Assembly (NCBI RefSeq): GCF_900206265.1
Contig: NZ_LT907782.1
Span: 2,108,001 to 2,172,000 of the forward strand
Direction of reading: 5' to 3'
DNA from: Nitrosomonas ureae
GTDB taxonomy: Bacteria; Pseudomonadota; Gammaproteobacteria; Burkholderiales; Nitrosomonadaceae
DNA length: 64,000 bases
This document shows, one piece after another, positions 32,802 through 42,290 of the stretch. The number at the start of each line of letters is the position of its first letter. Position 1 is the stretch's first letter. The translations under genes were made by a program, and so were the position numbers. The notes beneath the pieces were generated by a model that worked only from the letters and a program-made list of their open reading frames with translations, did no database searches and was not told the origin of the DNA.

Positions 32802-34083
32802 CACTCACAATTCATTAGTGCCCAAACTGCGCTTTCCTGAGTTTCGAGAGGCGGGTGAGTGGAATGAGAAACCGCTTGGGAAGATTTGCGATGTTCTCAA
32901 TAATTGCAGAAAGCCAATTACTAGCAGCAATAGAGTAAGCGGTCCATATCCATATTATGGAGCAAGTGGGATTGTCGATTATGTTAATGACTTCATCTTT
33001 GATGGGCGGCTTTTATTAATCGGCGAAGATGGTGCAAAGTGGGGGGCTTACGAAAAAACCGCATTTATCGTTGCTGGTAAGTATTGGGTAAATAACCATG
33101 CCCATGTTTTGAAGCCATTTGGAGTCAATGACACGCTTCTTGAGAATTATCTCACGATGTTAGATCTCGGTCCCTTCATCACAGGCGCTGCACCACCAAA
33201 GTTGACACTTGGGAAGCTTAAAGAAGTACCCGTTCCAGTTCCGTCACTTCTTGGAGAACAACAAAAAATCGCCGACTGCTTCGCTTCCATTGACGAACTG
33301 ATCACCCTAGAAGCGCAAAAGCTCGACACGCTCAAAACCCATAAAAAGGGGCTGATGCAGCAGCTTTTTCCCGCAGAAGGCGAAACCCTGCCCAGACTGC
33401 GCTTCCCCGAGTTTCGGACTGCGAGGGAGTGGATCGAATGTGATTTTTATGACCTATTAGAAGATGTACTTGATTTTAGAGGTAGGACACCTCTAAAGCT
33501 TGGGATGGATTGGGGTGGGGGCAGTATCATTAGCCTTTCGGCCAATAACGTCAAAAATGGATATATTGATTTTGATGCTGAATGTAATTTGGGAAGCGAA
33601 GCTTTATATGAAAAATGGATGGGAAAGGTAAATCTTGAAAAGGGCGATATCGTATTTACGATGGAAGCGCCGCTTGGTAATGCTCTATTGGTCCCCGATT
33701 CAAGAAGGTACATTTTGAGTCAACGGGTCGTAGCATTTAAGACAAAGAAAGATATAAGTAGTGAATTTCTTATTCAGCTAATTTGGAGTCCTGAGTTTCA
33801 AAATGAGATGGAAAGATTGTCAACTGGGTCTACCGCAAAAGGAATAAATCAAAAGACTTTGAAGAATGTTAGTGTGAGAGTTCCATCGGAAGAAAATGAA
33901 CAACAAAAAATCGCCGACGGCCTTTCTTCTATTGACGAACTGATCACTGCCCAAACCCAGAAACTCGACACGCTCAAGGCCCATAAAAGAGGGTTGATGC
34001 AGCAACTATTCCCCTCCTTTGGAGGGGTGGACGACGAAACCGAACGGGGTGGTCACCCCGTAGGGGACGAGGCGCAAGGATGA
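32752..34083 (+). CDS. hsdS: type I restriction enzyme specificity subunit
   Basis: A 443-residue subunit that reads the bipartite DNA target. It has two target-recognition domains, each followed by the conserved helical spacer: QQKIADCFASIDELITLEAQKLDTLKTHKKGLMQQLFP split across residues about 168-205, and a near copy at residues about 384-420. Each half starts with LRFPEF. The first 25 residues (THHSSFTTHNS) are low complexity and derive from a repeat, so translation may start later. Confidence 0.93.
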   Translation: MNDKNKLGTSTHHSSFTTHNSLVPKLRFPEFREAGEWNEKPLGKICDVLNNCRKPITSSNRVSGPYPYYGASGIVDYVNDFIFDGRLLLIGEDGAKWGAYEKTAFIVAGKYWVNNHAHVLKPFGVNDTLLENYLTMLDLGPFITGAAPPKLTLGKLKEVPVPVPSLLGEQQKIADCFASIDELITLEAQKLDTLKTHKKGLMQQLFPAEGETLPRLRFPEFRTAREWIECDFYDLLEDVLDFRGRTPLKLGMDWGGGSIISLSANNVKNGYIDFDAECNLGSEALYEKWMGKVNLEKGDIVFTMEAPLGNALLVPDSRRYILSQRVVAFKTKKDISSEFLIQLIWSPEFQNEMERLSTGSTAKGINQKTLKNVSVRVPSEENEQQKIADGLSSIDELITAQTQKLDTLKAHKRGLMQQLFPSFGGVDDETERGGHPVGDEAQG

Positions 34084-35075
34084 GCACATTGACCGCATTT
34101 CACGCGGATATCAAAAACATCCTCGAACAGGCGAGGAGCAAGGCGCGTTCGGCGGTGAATGCCGCGATGGTGGAAGCCTATTGGTTGATTGGCCGACGGA
34201 TTGTGGAAGAAGAGCAGTTTGGGCAGCACAAAGCCCAATATGGTAAACGGCTTATCGAAGACCTCTCGGTAGCGCTGATGGCGGATTTCGGCAAGGGCTT
34301 TTCCTATGCCAACCTGTACAACTGCCGTCAGTTCTACCTGACCTTTCCCGATCAGGAAATTCTCTACACGCTGTGTAGAGAATTGAGCTGGAGCCACCTG
34401 CGCTTGATCATGAGGGTCGATTCGCCGCAAGCCATTGACTATTATTGCCGCGAAACCAGAGAGCAGAGCTGGACGGTACGTCAACTGGAACGCAATATCA
34501 AAAGCCAGAGTTTTCAGCGCCTGCTGTCAACCCAAACCCCACCTTCGCCGGCACAGGGCGCTTCTGTCCATCTGGAATTTATCAAAGACCCTTATGTGCT
34601 GGAATTCTTGCAATTGCCGGAGACTGGCGAGGTAAAAGAGAGCCGGCTGGAGCAGGCGATTATTGATGAGTTGCAAAAGTTTCTGCTGGAACTGGGCAAG
34701 GGTTTCTCGTTTGTGGCAAGGCAGATGCGTATCAGCACTGAAACCAGTCATTTTTATCTCGACCTGGTGTTCTACAACTACTTACTTAAGTGTTTTGTCA
34801 TTATTGACCTGAAGACCGGCAAGCTCAGTCATCAGGACATCGGCCAAATGGATATGTATGTGCGCATGTTCGACGATCTTAAGCGGGGCGAAGACGACAA
34901 CCCCACCATTGGCATTATTCTTTGCGACAGCAAGGATGAAACCGTCGTTAAATACTCGGTGATCAAGGAGAGCCAGCAACTTTTCGCTTCCAAGTATCAG
35001 CGCATACTCCCGACCGAAGCGGAATTGATTGCCGAGATTGAACGGGAGAAGCGGTTGATTGAGGGAAGAGAGTGA
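34080..35075 (+). CDS. YhcG-type PDDEXK nuclease-domain protein (DUF1016)
   Basis: A 331-residue protein with the DUF1016 N-terminal helical domain (NAAMVEAYWLIGRRIVEEEQ and LSWSHLRLIMRVDSP) and a C-terminal PD-(D/E)xK-like domain (HFYLDLVFYNYLLKCFVIIDLK over residues about 222-243). It overlaps hsdS by four bases and dinD by four bases, so it is translated with the restriction genes. Such proteins are frequent passengers of type I loci; the nuclease activity is inferred from fold. Confidence 0.9.
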   Translation: MSTLTAFHADIKNILEQARSKARSAVNAAMVEAYWLIGRRIVEEEQFGQHKAQYGKRLIEDLSVALMADFGKGFSYANLYNCRQFYLTFPDQEILYTLCRELSWSHLRLIMRVDSPQAIDYYCRETREQSWTVRQLERNIKSQSFQRLLSTQTPPSPAQGASVHLEFIKDPYVLEFLQLPETGEVKESRLEQAIIDELQKFLLELGKGFSFVARQMRISTETSHFYLDLVFYNYLLKCFVIIDLKTGKLSHQDIGQMDMYVRMFDDLKRGEDDNPTIGIILCDSKDETVVKYSVIKESQQLFASKYQRILPTEAELIAEIEREKRLIEGRE

Positions 35076-35935
35076 TGGATAAGCAATTTCAAGCCCTGCA
35101 ACTAAACCTTGAAGCCGCTGTGCAGCGCGCCGATGCCGAAGGCATTGAATTCTGGTTTGCTCGCGATCTGCAAGCGCCTCTGGGTTACGTCCGTTGGGAG
35201 AATTTTCACACCGCCATCCAGCGCGCCATGGAGTCCTGTGAAGCCTCTGGTCATGCGATTTCGGATCATTTTCGTGGCGTCACGAAATTGATCGTTCACG
35301 GCAAGGGCGGGGAGCGGGAAATTGATGATTTCATGCTTACCCGTTACGCCTGCTACCTGATTGCCCAGAACGGCGATCCGCGTAAGCCCGAGATTGCCTT
35401 TGCGCAAAGCTACTTTGCCTTGCAAACCCGTAAGCAGGAGCTGATTGAAGACCGCATGCGGCTACAGGCGCGCATGGAGGCCCGCGACCGGCTGAGGGAA
35501 TCGGAAAAAGCCCTATCGCAGAACATCTTCGAGCGCGGCGTGGATGATGCCGGTTTTGGGCGTATCCGCTCGAAAGGTGATCAGGCACTCTTCGGCGGGC
35601 ATACCACGCAAGCCATGAAAGACAAATATGGCATTGTGAAAAGCCGACCGCTGGCGGACTTTTTGCCTACGCTGACGATTGCCGCCAAAAACCTGGCCAC
35701 CGAAATGACTAATTACAATGTGGAACAGGCCAATTTGCAGGGCGAAGGCGTTATTACACATGAGCATGTGAAGAACAACGAGAGCGTGCGCGACATGCTG
35801 GGGCAGCGCGGCATCAAACCGGAAAAACTGGCAGCCGAGGAAGATCTGCAAAAGCTGGAACGCCGAGTGAAATCGGAAGAAAAGAAACTGGCAAAACACA
35901 CCAAAACTCTGCCACCGCCTGACGACAATCGATAG
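35072..35935 (+). CDS. dinD: DinD-like DNA damage-inducible protein
   Basis: A 287-residue homologue of DinD, an SOS-induced protein reported to act on RecA filaments. The N-terminal BRO/KilA-like half shows EFWFARDLQAPLGYVRWENF and EIDDFMLTRYACYLIAQNGD, followed by the DinD-specific RMEARDRLRESEKALSQNI and GDQALFGGHTTQAMK. No LexA box is seen in front of it, as it sits within an operon with four-base overlaps. It is a regular companion of type I restriction genes. Confidence 0.9.
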   Translation: MMDKQFQALQLNLEAAVQRADAEGIEFWFARDLQAPLGYVRWENFHTAIQRAMESCEASGHAISDHFRGVTKLIVHGKGGEREIDDFMLTRYACYLIAQNGDPRKPEIAFAQSYFALQTRKQELIEDRMRLQARMEARDRLRESEKALSQNIFERGVDDAGFGRIRSKGDQALFGGHTTQAMKDKYGIVKSRPLADFLPTLTIAAKNLATEMTNYNVEQANLQGEGVITHEHVKNNESVRDMLGQRGIKPEKLAAEEDLQKLERRVKSEEKKLAKHTKTLPPPDDNR

Positions 35936-35948
35936 AGCCGAATCAACC

Positions 35949-37556
35949 ATGACCGAACAAGACCAAAAACAATTGGGCACCACCCTTTGGGGCATTGCCG
36001 ACCAACTGCGCGGGGCGATGAACGCGGACGATTTTCGCGATTACATGCTGTCATTCCTGTTCCTGCGCTATCTGTCGGACAACTACGAGACGGCGGCGCA
36101 AAAGGAGCTGGGGCCGGATTATCCGCAGCTGGAAGCTGGCGACCGCCGCGCGCCTTTGGCGGTGTGGTATGCGCAGAACCCGGGCGATACTGATGAATTT
36201 GAAAAACAGATGCGCCGCAAAACGCATTATGTGATCCAACCCGATTACCTGTGGGGCAGCATCGCGGAGCTGGCCCGCACTCAGAACGGAGAGTTGCTGC
36301 ATACCTTGCAAAAGGGCTTCGATTACATCGAGAACGAATCCTTCGCCAGCACCTTCGGCGGGTTGTTTTCCGAGATCAACCTGAACTCGGAAAAACTGGG
36401 CAAAGGCTACCCTGCGCAAAACGCCAAGCTCTGCACCGTCATCAAGGCCATTGCCGACGGGCTGGAAAAGTTTTCGACTGACAAAGATACGCTGGGCGAT
36501 GCCTACGAATACCTGATCGGCCAGTTTGCTGCCGGTTCCGGCAAAAAGGCGGGCGAGTTCTACACGCCGCAGCAGATTTCCAGCATCTTGTCTGGCATCG
36601 TCACACTGGATAGCCAGGAACCCGCCACTGGCACTCGAAAGCAACTGGAAAGCGTGTTTGATTTTGCCTGCGGTTCAGGCTCGTTGCTGCTTAATGTGCG
36701 CCATCGGCTTGGCCCGCACGGCATCGGCAAAATTGTCGGGCAGGAGAAGAACATCACCACTTATAACCTGGCGCGCATGAACATGTTGCTGCACGGGGTG
36801 AAGGATTTGGAGTTCGAAATTGTTCACGGCGACACGCTGACCAACGACTGGGATTGGCTGCGCGAGATGAATCCGGCCAAAAGCCCCAAGTTCGATGCCG
36901 TGGTTGCCAATCCGCCGTTCAGCTACCGCTGGGAACCGACCGAAAGCTTAAGCGAGGATATGCGCTTCAAGAACTATGGTCTGGCACCCAAATCCGCCGC
37001 CGATTTCGCCTTTTTGTTGCACGGCTTTCATTACCTGAAGCCGGAAGGCGTTATGGCCATCATTCTCCCGCATGGCGTGCTGTTCCGTGGCGGCGTGGAA
37101 GAACGCATTCGCACCAAATTACTGAAAGACGGTCACATCGACACGGTGATCGGCTTGCCCGCCAACCTGTTTTTCTCGACTGGTATCCCGGTGTGTATTC
37201 TGGTTTTGAAGAAGTGCAAGAAACCGGATGACGTGTTGTTCATCAATGCCAGCGAACACTTCGAGAAAGGCAAGCGGCAGAATCATTTGTTACCGGAACA
37301 TATCGAAAAAATCGTTTCCACTTATCAATATCGCAGCGAGGAAGATCGTTATTCCCACCGGGTGACAATGGATGAAATTGCGGGCAATGATTACAACCTG
37401 AACATTTCACGCTACATCAGCACTGCGAAGCAGGAAGAAATTATCGATTTACAGGCTGTGCACACGGAATTGGTAGTGCTGGAAAAACAGATCAATGAGG
37501 CTGCCGGGAAACATAACGAATTTCTCAAGGAACTGGGATTGCCGCCTTTACCCTAA
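35949..37556 (+). CDS. hsdM: type I restriction-modification DNA methyltransferase subunit
   Basis: N6-adenine methyltransferase, 535 residues. The N-terminal helical HsdM_N domain (LWGIADQLRGAMNADDFRDY) is followed by the SAM motif DFACGSGSLLLN (about residue 237) and the catalytic NPPF (VVANPPFSYRW, about 319). QFAAGSGKKAGEFYTPQQI is the usual motif X region. It is placed last in the locus, behind dinD, whereas hsdM normally directly precedes hsdS. Confidence 0.95.
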   Translation: MTEQDQKQLGTTLWGIADQLRGAMNADDFRDYMLSFLFLRYLSDNYETAAQKELGPDYPQLEAGDRRAPLAVWYAQNPGDTDEFEKQMRRKTHYVIQPDYLWGSIAELARTQNGELLHTLQKGFDYIENESFASTFGGLFSEINLNSEKLGKGYPAQNAKLCTVIKAIADGLEKFSTDKDTLGDAYEYLIGQFAAGSGKKAGEFYTPQQISSILSGIVTLDSQEPATGTRKQLESVFDFACGSGSLLLNVRHRLGPHGIGKIVGQEKNITTYNLARMNMLLHGVKDLEFEIVHGDTLTNDWDWLREMNPAKSPKFDAVVANPPFSYRWEPTESLSEDMRFKNYGLAPKSAADFAFLLHGFHYLKPEGVMAIILPHGVLFRGGVEERIRTKLLKDGHIDTVIGLPANLFFSTGIPVCILVLKKCKKPDDVLFINASEHFEKGKRQNHLLPEHIEKIVSTYQYRSEEDRYSHRVTMDEIAGNDYNLNISRYISTAKQEEIIDLQAVHTELVVLEKQINEAAGKHNEFLKELGLPPLP

Positions 37557-37682
37557 TGTCGGCGAATGTTGCACAGTAAACGTAGATGAAGAATCCATGC
37601 CAGGTCTAGAGTATTTTAATGTAAAGTTTATACGGGCTTAAGGCAAATAATATGATTTAAAGAAGAATTCTCACCGTCAATC

Positions 37683-37712
37683 TTGCTTTCATCGTTACCC
37701 TCCCCCTATAAT
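37683..37712 (+). promoter_or_regulatory. sigma70-type promoter of the mnmG-parAB operon
   Basis: TTGCTT (37683-37688) and a perfect TATAAT (37707-37712) are spaced by 18 bases, about 105 bases ahead of mnmG and just upstream of the parS site. Confidence 0.6.
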
Positions 37713-37753
37713 TGCACGCAAAAACTTCCTCTTTTTAGCTTACAATGCAAAAA

Positions 37754-37769
37754 GGTTTCACGTGAAACC
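37754..37769. promoter_or_regulatory. parS centromere site
   Basis: GGTTTCACGTGAAACC is a perfect 16-bp palindrome containing the universal ParB target GTTTCACGTGAAAC. It lies between the promoter and the ATG of mnmG, in the operon that encodes ParA and ParB, so ParB spreading could also cover the operon's promoter. Confidence 0.93.
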
Positions 37770-37817
37770 AATCGACTAAAATCTTCTTGTTTCATCAGGC
37801 TATCGATAATTTAACAC

Positions 37818-39701
37818 ATGAGTAATCATACCGACTTTGACATCATCGTTGTGGGCGGCGGACATGCCGGAACGGAGGCTGCATTGGCGGCAGCGCGCAT
37901 GGGTTGTCAAACATTGCTGTTGACGCACAATATTGAAACGATTGGGCAGATGTCGTGTAATCCGTCGATTGGCGGCATTGGCAAGAGTCATTTGGTAAAG
38001 GAAATCGATGCCTTGGGCGGTGCGATGGGTATGGCTGCGGATGAGGCGGGTATTCAGTTTCGCATACTGAACTCAAGCAAGGGCCCGGCGGTGAGGGCAA
38101 CGCGCGCGCAAGCCGATCGGGTGTTGTATAAGCAGGCGATCCGCCGCCGTGTCGAAAATCAACCGAATCTCAGGGTAATGCAGCAGGCGGTGGATGACTT
38201 GATTATCGAGCAGGATCGCGTGGTGGGCGTGGTTACGCAGCTTCAGATTAAAATTCATGCGCATGTGGTGATCCTGACCGTGGGTACGTTTCTGGCCGGA
38301 TTGGCGCATATTGGCAAAACCCATTTCAAAGCAGGCCGTGCGGGTGACCCGCCGTCGATAACGCTGGCGCAGCGGTTGCGTGAAATGGAGTTTCCGGCAG
38401 GACGGCTGAAAACCGGCACGCCGCCGCGCATCGATGGCCGCACGATGGATTATGCCAAGCTGCTGGAGCAGCCGGGTGATCAGCCGACACCGTGGTTTTC
38501 GTTGATCGCTACCGATATCCGGCATCCGCGCCAGATTTCATGCTGGATTACGCATACCAATGATAGAACCCACGATGTCATCCGCGACGGTCTGGCCGAT
38601 TCACCCCTATATTCCGGAAAAATTGAAGGCATCGGGCCGCGTTATTGTCCGTCGATCGAAGATAAGGTGGTGCGTTTTTCCGCGCGTGGATCGCATCAGA
38701 TTTTTCTCGAACCGGAAGGTCTGGGCACGCATGAAATCTATCCTAATGGTATTTCAACCAGCTTGTCGTTTGAAGTGCAGGTCAAACTGATTCATTCGAT
38801 TGCCGGTTTGGAAAACGCGCATATCACGCGGCCGGGCTATGCGATCGAATACGATTACTTCGATCCGCGCAATTTGAAACGCTCGTTGGAAACCAAAACC
38901 ATCGAGAATCTGTTTTTTGCCGGACAGATCAACGGCACCACCGGTTATGAGGAGGCTGCAGCGCAGGGATTGCTGGCCGGGGTTAATGCCGCGCTGAAAA
39001 TTCAGAGGCGTGATGCCTGGCTGCCACAGCGCACTGAGGCCTATCTGGGGGTGCTGGTCGACGATCTGGTGACTTCCGGCGTGACCGAGCCGTACCGGAT
39101 GTTCACCAGCCGCGCCGAATATCGGTTGCAATTGCGCGAAGACAATGCTGATCTGCGTTTGGCTGAAACCGGAAGAAACCTGGGTTTGATCGATGATCAG
39201 CGCTGGGCGGCATTTAGCGCAAAACAGGAAGCCATTGAAAAAGAACAACAACGGCTCAATTCGACACGTGTGTTGCCGGGAACCTTGCCGGAACAGGACG
39301 CCATTCGTGTGCTCGGAAAAAGCATCGAGCGCGAATATACCTTAACCGAATTGCTCAAACGACCGGACGTTACCTATCATTCATTGATGACTCTGCCGGG
39401 TGCGGGTGAACCCGTGATGAATGCGCAAGTGGCTGAGCAAGTTGAGATTCAGGCTAAATATCATGGTTATATCCAACGTCAGCAGGAAGAAGTTTCCCGC
39501 CAGGCGCAGTATGAAAATACTTTACTGCCGAAGGATATTGATTATTGCGCCGTGAAAGGATTGTCGAACGAAGTGCAGCAAAAACTGAATCAGCACAAAC
39601 CGGAGACCGTAGGCCAGGCATCGCGGATTTCCGGAGTAACGCCGGCGGCGATTTCGCTGCTGCTGGTGCATTTGAAACGCGGATTTGCGGTCAATGAATG
39701 A
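37818..39701 (+). CDS. mnmG: tRNA uridine-5-carboxymethylaminomethyl modification enzyme, FAD subunit
   Basis: With MnmE it forms cmnm5U at the wobble position of several tRNAs. The 627 residues show the FAD-binding [45 protein letters not shown] and [13 protein letters not shown], plus the [19 protein letters not shown] block. The C-terminal helical domain contacts MnmE. It heads the mnmG-rsmG-parA-parB operon, overlapping rsmG by four bases. This order is often near oriC, but no dnaA or DnaA-box cluster is seen here. Confidence 0.97.
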   Translation: MSNHTDFDIIVVGGGHAGTEAALAAARMGCQTLLLTHNIETIGQMSCNPSIGGIGKSHLVKEIDALGGAMGMAADEAGIQFRILNSSKGPAVRATRAQADRVLYKQAIRRRVENQPNLRVMQQAVDDLIIEQDRVVGVVTQLQIKIHAHVVILTVGTFLAGLAHIGKTHFKAGRAGDPPSITLAQRLREMEFPAGRLKTGTPPRIDGRTMDYAKLLEQPGDQPTPWFSLIATDIRHPRQISCWITHTNDRTHDVIRDGLADSPLYSGKIEGIGPRYCPSIEDKVVRFSARGSHQIFLEPEGLGTHEIYPNGISTSLSFEVQVKLIHSIAGLENAHITRPGYAIEYDYFDPRNLKRSLETKTIENLFFAGQINGTTGYEEAAAQGLLAGVNAALKIQRRDAWLPQRTEAYLGVLVDDLVTSGVTEPYRMFTSRAEYRLQLREDNADLRLAETGRNLGLIDDQRWAAFSAKQEAIEKEQQRLNSTRVLPGTLPEQDAIRVLGKSIEREYTLTELLKRPDVTYHSLMTLPGAGEPVMNAQVAEQVEIQAKYHGYIQRQQEEVSRQAQYENTLLPKDIDYCAVKGLSNEVQQKLNQHKPETVGQASRISGVTPAAISLLLVHLKRGFAVNE

Positions 39702-40360
39702 GCCTGCTGCCGCAAATTACGCAAAGCTTGCGCGCGCTGGATAAGGTTGTAACCGCACCGGAAGAACAGCTTGCAAAAAACATCGAGCGTTATTTGGTGC
39801 TGATCGAGAAGTGGAACAAGGTACATAATCTGACTGCGATACGTAATGTGCAGGAAATGCTGACTCAACATGTGATGGATAGCCTGGTGGTGCTGCCGCA
39901 TATTCAGGGCACGCAGGTTATCGATGTGGGTACCGGCGCTGGATTGCCGGGTATACCGATTGCACTGGCAAAGCCGGATTGGCATGTGACACTGGTGGAA
40001 AGCAATCAAAAGAAGATCGCCTTTTTACAGCAAGTAAAAATCGAGTTGGGGTTGAAGAACGTGGACGTTGCGGCAAAACGCATAGAAGATCTCCCTGCGG
40101 ATAAAAAAGCGGATACCATTATCACGCGCGCTTTCTCCGAACTGGGAGAATTTATCGCGTTAACCCGGCAGTGGGCCACGGTACAGAATGGCAGTTGCCG
40201 TTGGGTAGCGATGAAGGCGCATTGTTCAGAGCAGGAACGCAAGCAAATTCGTGAGCCGTTTGTAATTGAAGACATCGTAACGCTGAACGTGCCCGGACTG
40301 AAAGCAACACGGCAGCTGGTTATTATTAAATACGATCCTGATTCGGCTGCAAACGCCTAA
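39698..40360 (+). CDS. rsmG: 16S rRNA m7G527 methyltransferase
   Basis: Methylates G527 (E. coli numbering) of 16S rRNA; its loss gives low-level streptomycin resistance. The 220 residues include [13 protein letters not shown], the SAM motif [20 protein letters not shown] and [15 protein letters not shown]. The start overlaps the mnmG stop by four bases. Slightly longer than average, without extra domains. Confidence 0.95.
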   Translation: MSLLPQITQSLRALDKVVTAPEEQLAKNIERYLVLIEKWNKVHNLTAIRNVQEMLTQHVMDSLVVLPHIQGTQVIDVGTGAGLPGIPIALAKPDWHVTLVESNQKKIAFLQQVKIELGLKNVDVAAKRIEDLPADKKADTIITRAFSELGEFIALTRQWATVQNGSCRWVAMKAHCSEQERKQIREPFVIEDIVTLNVPGLKATRQLVIIKYDPDSAANA

Positions 40361-40372
40361 GGAGTTGATAGC

Positions 40373-41137
40373 ATGACCAAAATACTCGCTATTACCAATC
40401 AAAAAGGCGGTGTCGGAAAAACCACCACCAGTGTGAATCTGGCCGCAAGTCTGGCGGCATCCGGGAAGCACGTTTTATTGGTCGATCTCGACCCGCAAGC
40501 CAACGCGACAATGGGTAGCGGGATCAACAAGCAAAAGGTAAAAAACACGGTATATCATGTACTGATGGGGGATGAGGAAATACAGCATGTGCGGGTGAGC
40601 AGCCCGCAGGGGAAATACGATTTGATTCCCGCCAATCGCGATCTGGCCGGAGCGGAAGTGGAAATGGTGGAATTTTCCCAGCGCGAAGCGCGATTGAAAG
40701 CCGCGCTGGAAGCCATTGCCGGTGACTACGATTATGTTTTGATTGATTGCCCGCCGGCGTTGAACATGTTGACATTAAACGGTTTATGCGCTGCACATGC
40801 GGTAATGATTCCGATGCAATGTGAATATTATGCATTGGAAGGATTAAGCGATCTGGTTAATACGATCAAGCGTGTGCGTAATAGTTTTAACTCGACTTTG
40901 CGCATCGAAGGTTTGTTACGCACTATGTTTGATCCGCGCAATATTCTGGCGCAGCAGGTTTCCGACCAATTGCAAAAGCATTTCGGTGAAAAAGTGTATC
41001 GTACCGTGATTCCGCGTAATGTCCGCTTGGCCGAGGCCCCCGGCTTTGGCTTGCCGGTTTTGTATCACGATGGCCAATCCAAGGGGGCGCAGGCTTATCT
41101 CGAACTCGCCAAAGAAATACTTGCAGGGCATCTTTAA
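40373..41137 (+). CDS. parA: chromosome partitioning ATPase ParA/Soj
   Basis: Deviant Walker ATPase that moves ParB-parS complexes over the nucleoid. The 254 residues contain the deviant Walker A KGGVGKTTTSVNLAASLA, DLDPQANATMGSG and YVLIDCPPALNMLTLN. It starts 13 bases after rsmG with a good SD (AAGGAG). Confidence 0.96.
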   Translation: MTKILAITNQKGGVGKTTTSVNLAASLAASGKHVLLVDLDPQANATMGSGINKQKVKNTVYHVLMGDEEIQHVRVSSPQGKYDLIPANRDLAGAEVEMVEFSQREARLKAALEAIAGDYDYVLIDCPPALNMLTLNGLCAAHAVMIPMQCEYYALEGLSDLVNTIKRVRNSFNSTLRIEGLLRTMFDPRNILAQQVSDQLQKHFGEKVYRTVIPRNVRLAEAPGFGLPVLYHDGQSKGAQAYLELAKEILAGHL

Positions 41138-41232
41138 CGATGTTGGTTACAATGGCGTAGGTTGTTTCATCTTGATTAGGTTTGAATTTTTTCGAAATGC
41201 CCACGCTAATACAGAATTGAGGAACCCATGAA

Positions 41233-42072
41233 ATGATAAAACAGAAAGGCTTGGGGCGCGGGCTGGATGCTTTGTTATCAGGCAGTGCAGATGTCGCGCT
41301 GGTGGAAGAGTCGTTGCAGAGTATCGAAACATCCCGGTTGCAGCCAGGCAAATACCAGCCTAGAACCAATATGGACCAGGTGGCGCTGACGGAGCTGGCG
41401 GAATCGATCAAGGCGCAAGGTATCATGCAGCCGATTCTGGTGCGCCCCATCGATGAAGGTCGTTATGAAATTATCGCCGGTGAGCGCCGCTGGCGCGCTG
41501 CGCAGATAGCGGGGCTGAATGAAGTGCCCGCACTGATTCGCAAGGTGGCCGATGAATCCGCGCTGGCGATGTCATTGATTGAAAACATACAACGCGAAAA
41601 TTTGAATCCCCTGGAAGAAGCAATGGGTATCCAGCGCCTGATCAACGAATTCGGTATGACGCATCAGACGGCCGGGGAAGCGCTGGGCAATTCGCGCAGT
41701 ACCATTTCCAATTTGTTGCGTTTGCTGAATCTTTCAGCGCCCGTTCAGGAATTGATGATGCAAGGCAAGATCGATATGGGGCATGGACGCGCATTGTTGT
41801 CATTAGCACCTGCGCAGCAAGTCAAGCTTGCCCATATTATCGCGCAGAAACAATTGTCGGTACGCGAAACAGAAAAGCTCGTGAACCAGATTGAACACCC
41901 CATACCTAAAAAGATAAAGAAAACCGATCGCGATCTTTTGCGCTTGCAAGAAGATGTATCGGAACGTCTGGGTGCGCAAGTGGCCATCAAGCCGCAGAAG
42001 AATGGTCAGGGAAATATCGTGATCCACTATACCAGCCTGGATCAGTTGGATGATATTCTCAGCAAGTTCTAG
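41233..42072 (+). CDS. parB: chromosome partitioning protein ParB
   Basis: CTP-dependent DNA clamp that loads at parS. The 279 residues contain the KGLGRGLDALLSG start, QYQPR-type box (KYQPRTNM), the CTP-binding GERRWRAAQIAGL with ENIQRENLNPLEEA, the HTH (TAGEALGNSRSTISNLLRLL) and a C-terminal dimerisation helix. The cognate site lies at 37754. Confidence 0.96.
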   Translation: MIKQKGLGRGLDALLSGSADVALVEESLQSIETSRLQPGKYQPRTNMDQVALTELAESIKAQGIMQPILVRPIDEGRYEIIAGERRWRAAQIAGLNEVPALIRKVADESALAMSLIENIQRENLNPLEEAMGIQRLINEFGMTHQTAGEALGNSRSTISNLLRLLNLSAPVQELMMQGKIDMGHGRALLSLAPAQQVKLAHIIAQKQLSVRETEKLVNQIEHPIPKKIKKTDRDLLRLQEDVSERLGAQVAIKPQKNGQGNIVIHYTSLDQLDDILSKF

Positions 42073-42093
42073 AAAAACAAACTAAGGAAAATT

Positions 42094-42276
42094 ATGGATT
42101 CAAAATTGCTCGATATTCTGGTGTGTCCGCTTTGTAAAGGGCCGTTGATTTATAAGAAGGATGATAAGGAATTGATTTGCAAGCCCGACCGGCTGGCGTT
42201 TGCGATTAAAGATGGTATTCCGGTAATGTTGGCGGACGAGGCGCGCAGAATATCCGATGAAGTTGAAATTAAATAA
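42094..42276 (+). CDS. Trm112-family zinc-binding protein
   Basis: A 60-residue YcaR/Trm112 homologue. [11 protein letters not shown] holds one Cys pair (CPLC) and [21 protein letters not shown] is the family core; the second pair is reduced to a single Cys, as in many bacterial members. Eukaryotic Trm112 activates methyltransferases; the bacterial role is uncertain. A clear SD (AAGGA) precedes the ATG. Confidence 0.9.
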   Translation: MDSKLLDILVCPLCKGPLIYKKDDKELICKPDRLAFAIKDGIPVMLADEARRISDEVEIK

Positions 42277-42290
42277 AATCCGATCATGCT

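Noticed and set aside
37557-37817. Chromosomal replication origin near mnmG
   Set aside because: The gene order and parS are suggestive, but no DnaA-box cluster, AT-rich repeats or dnaA gene are seen.
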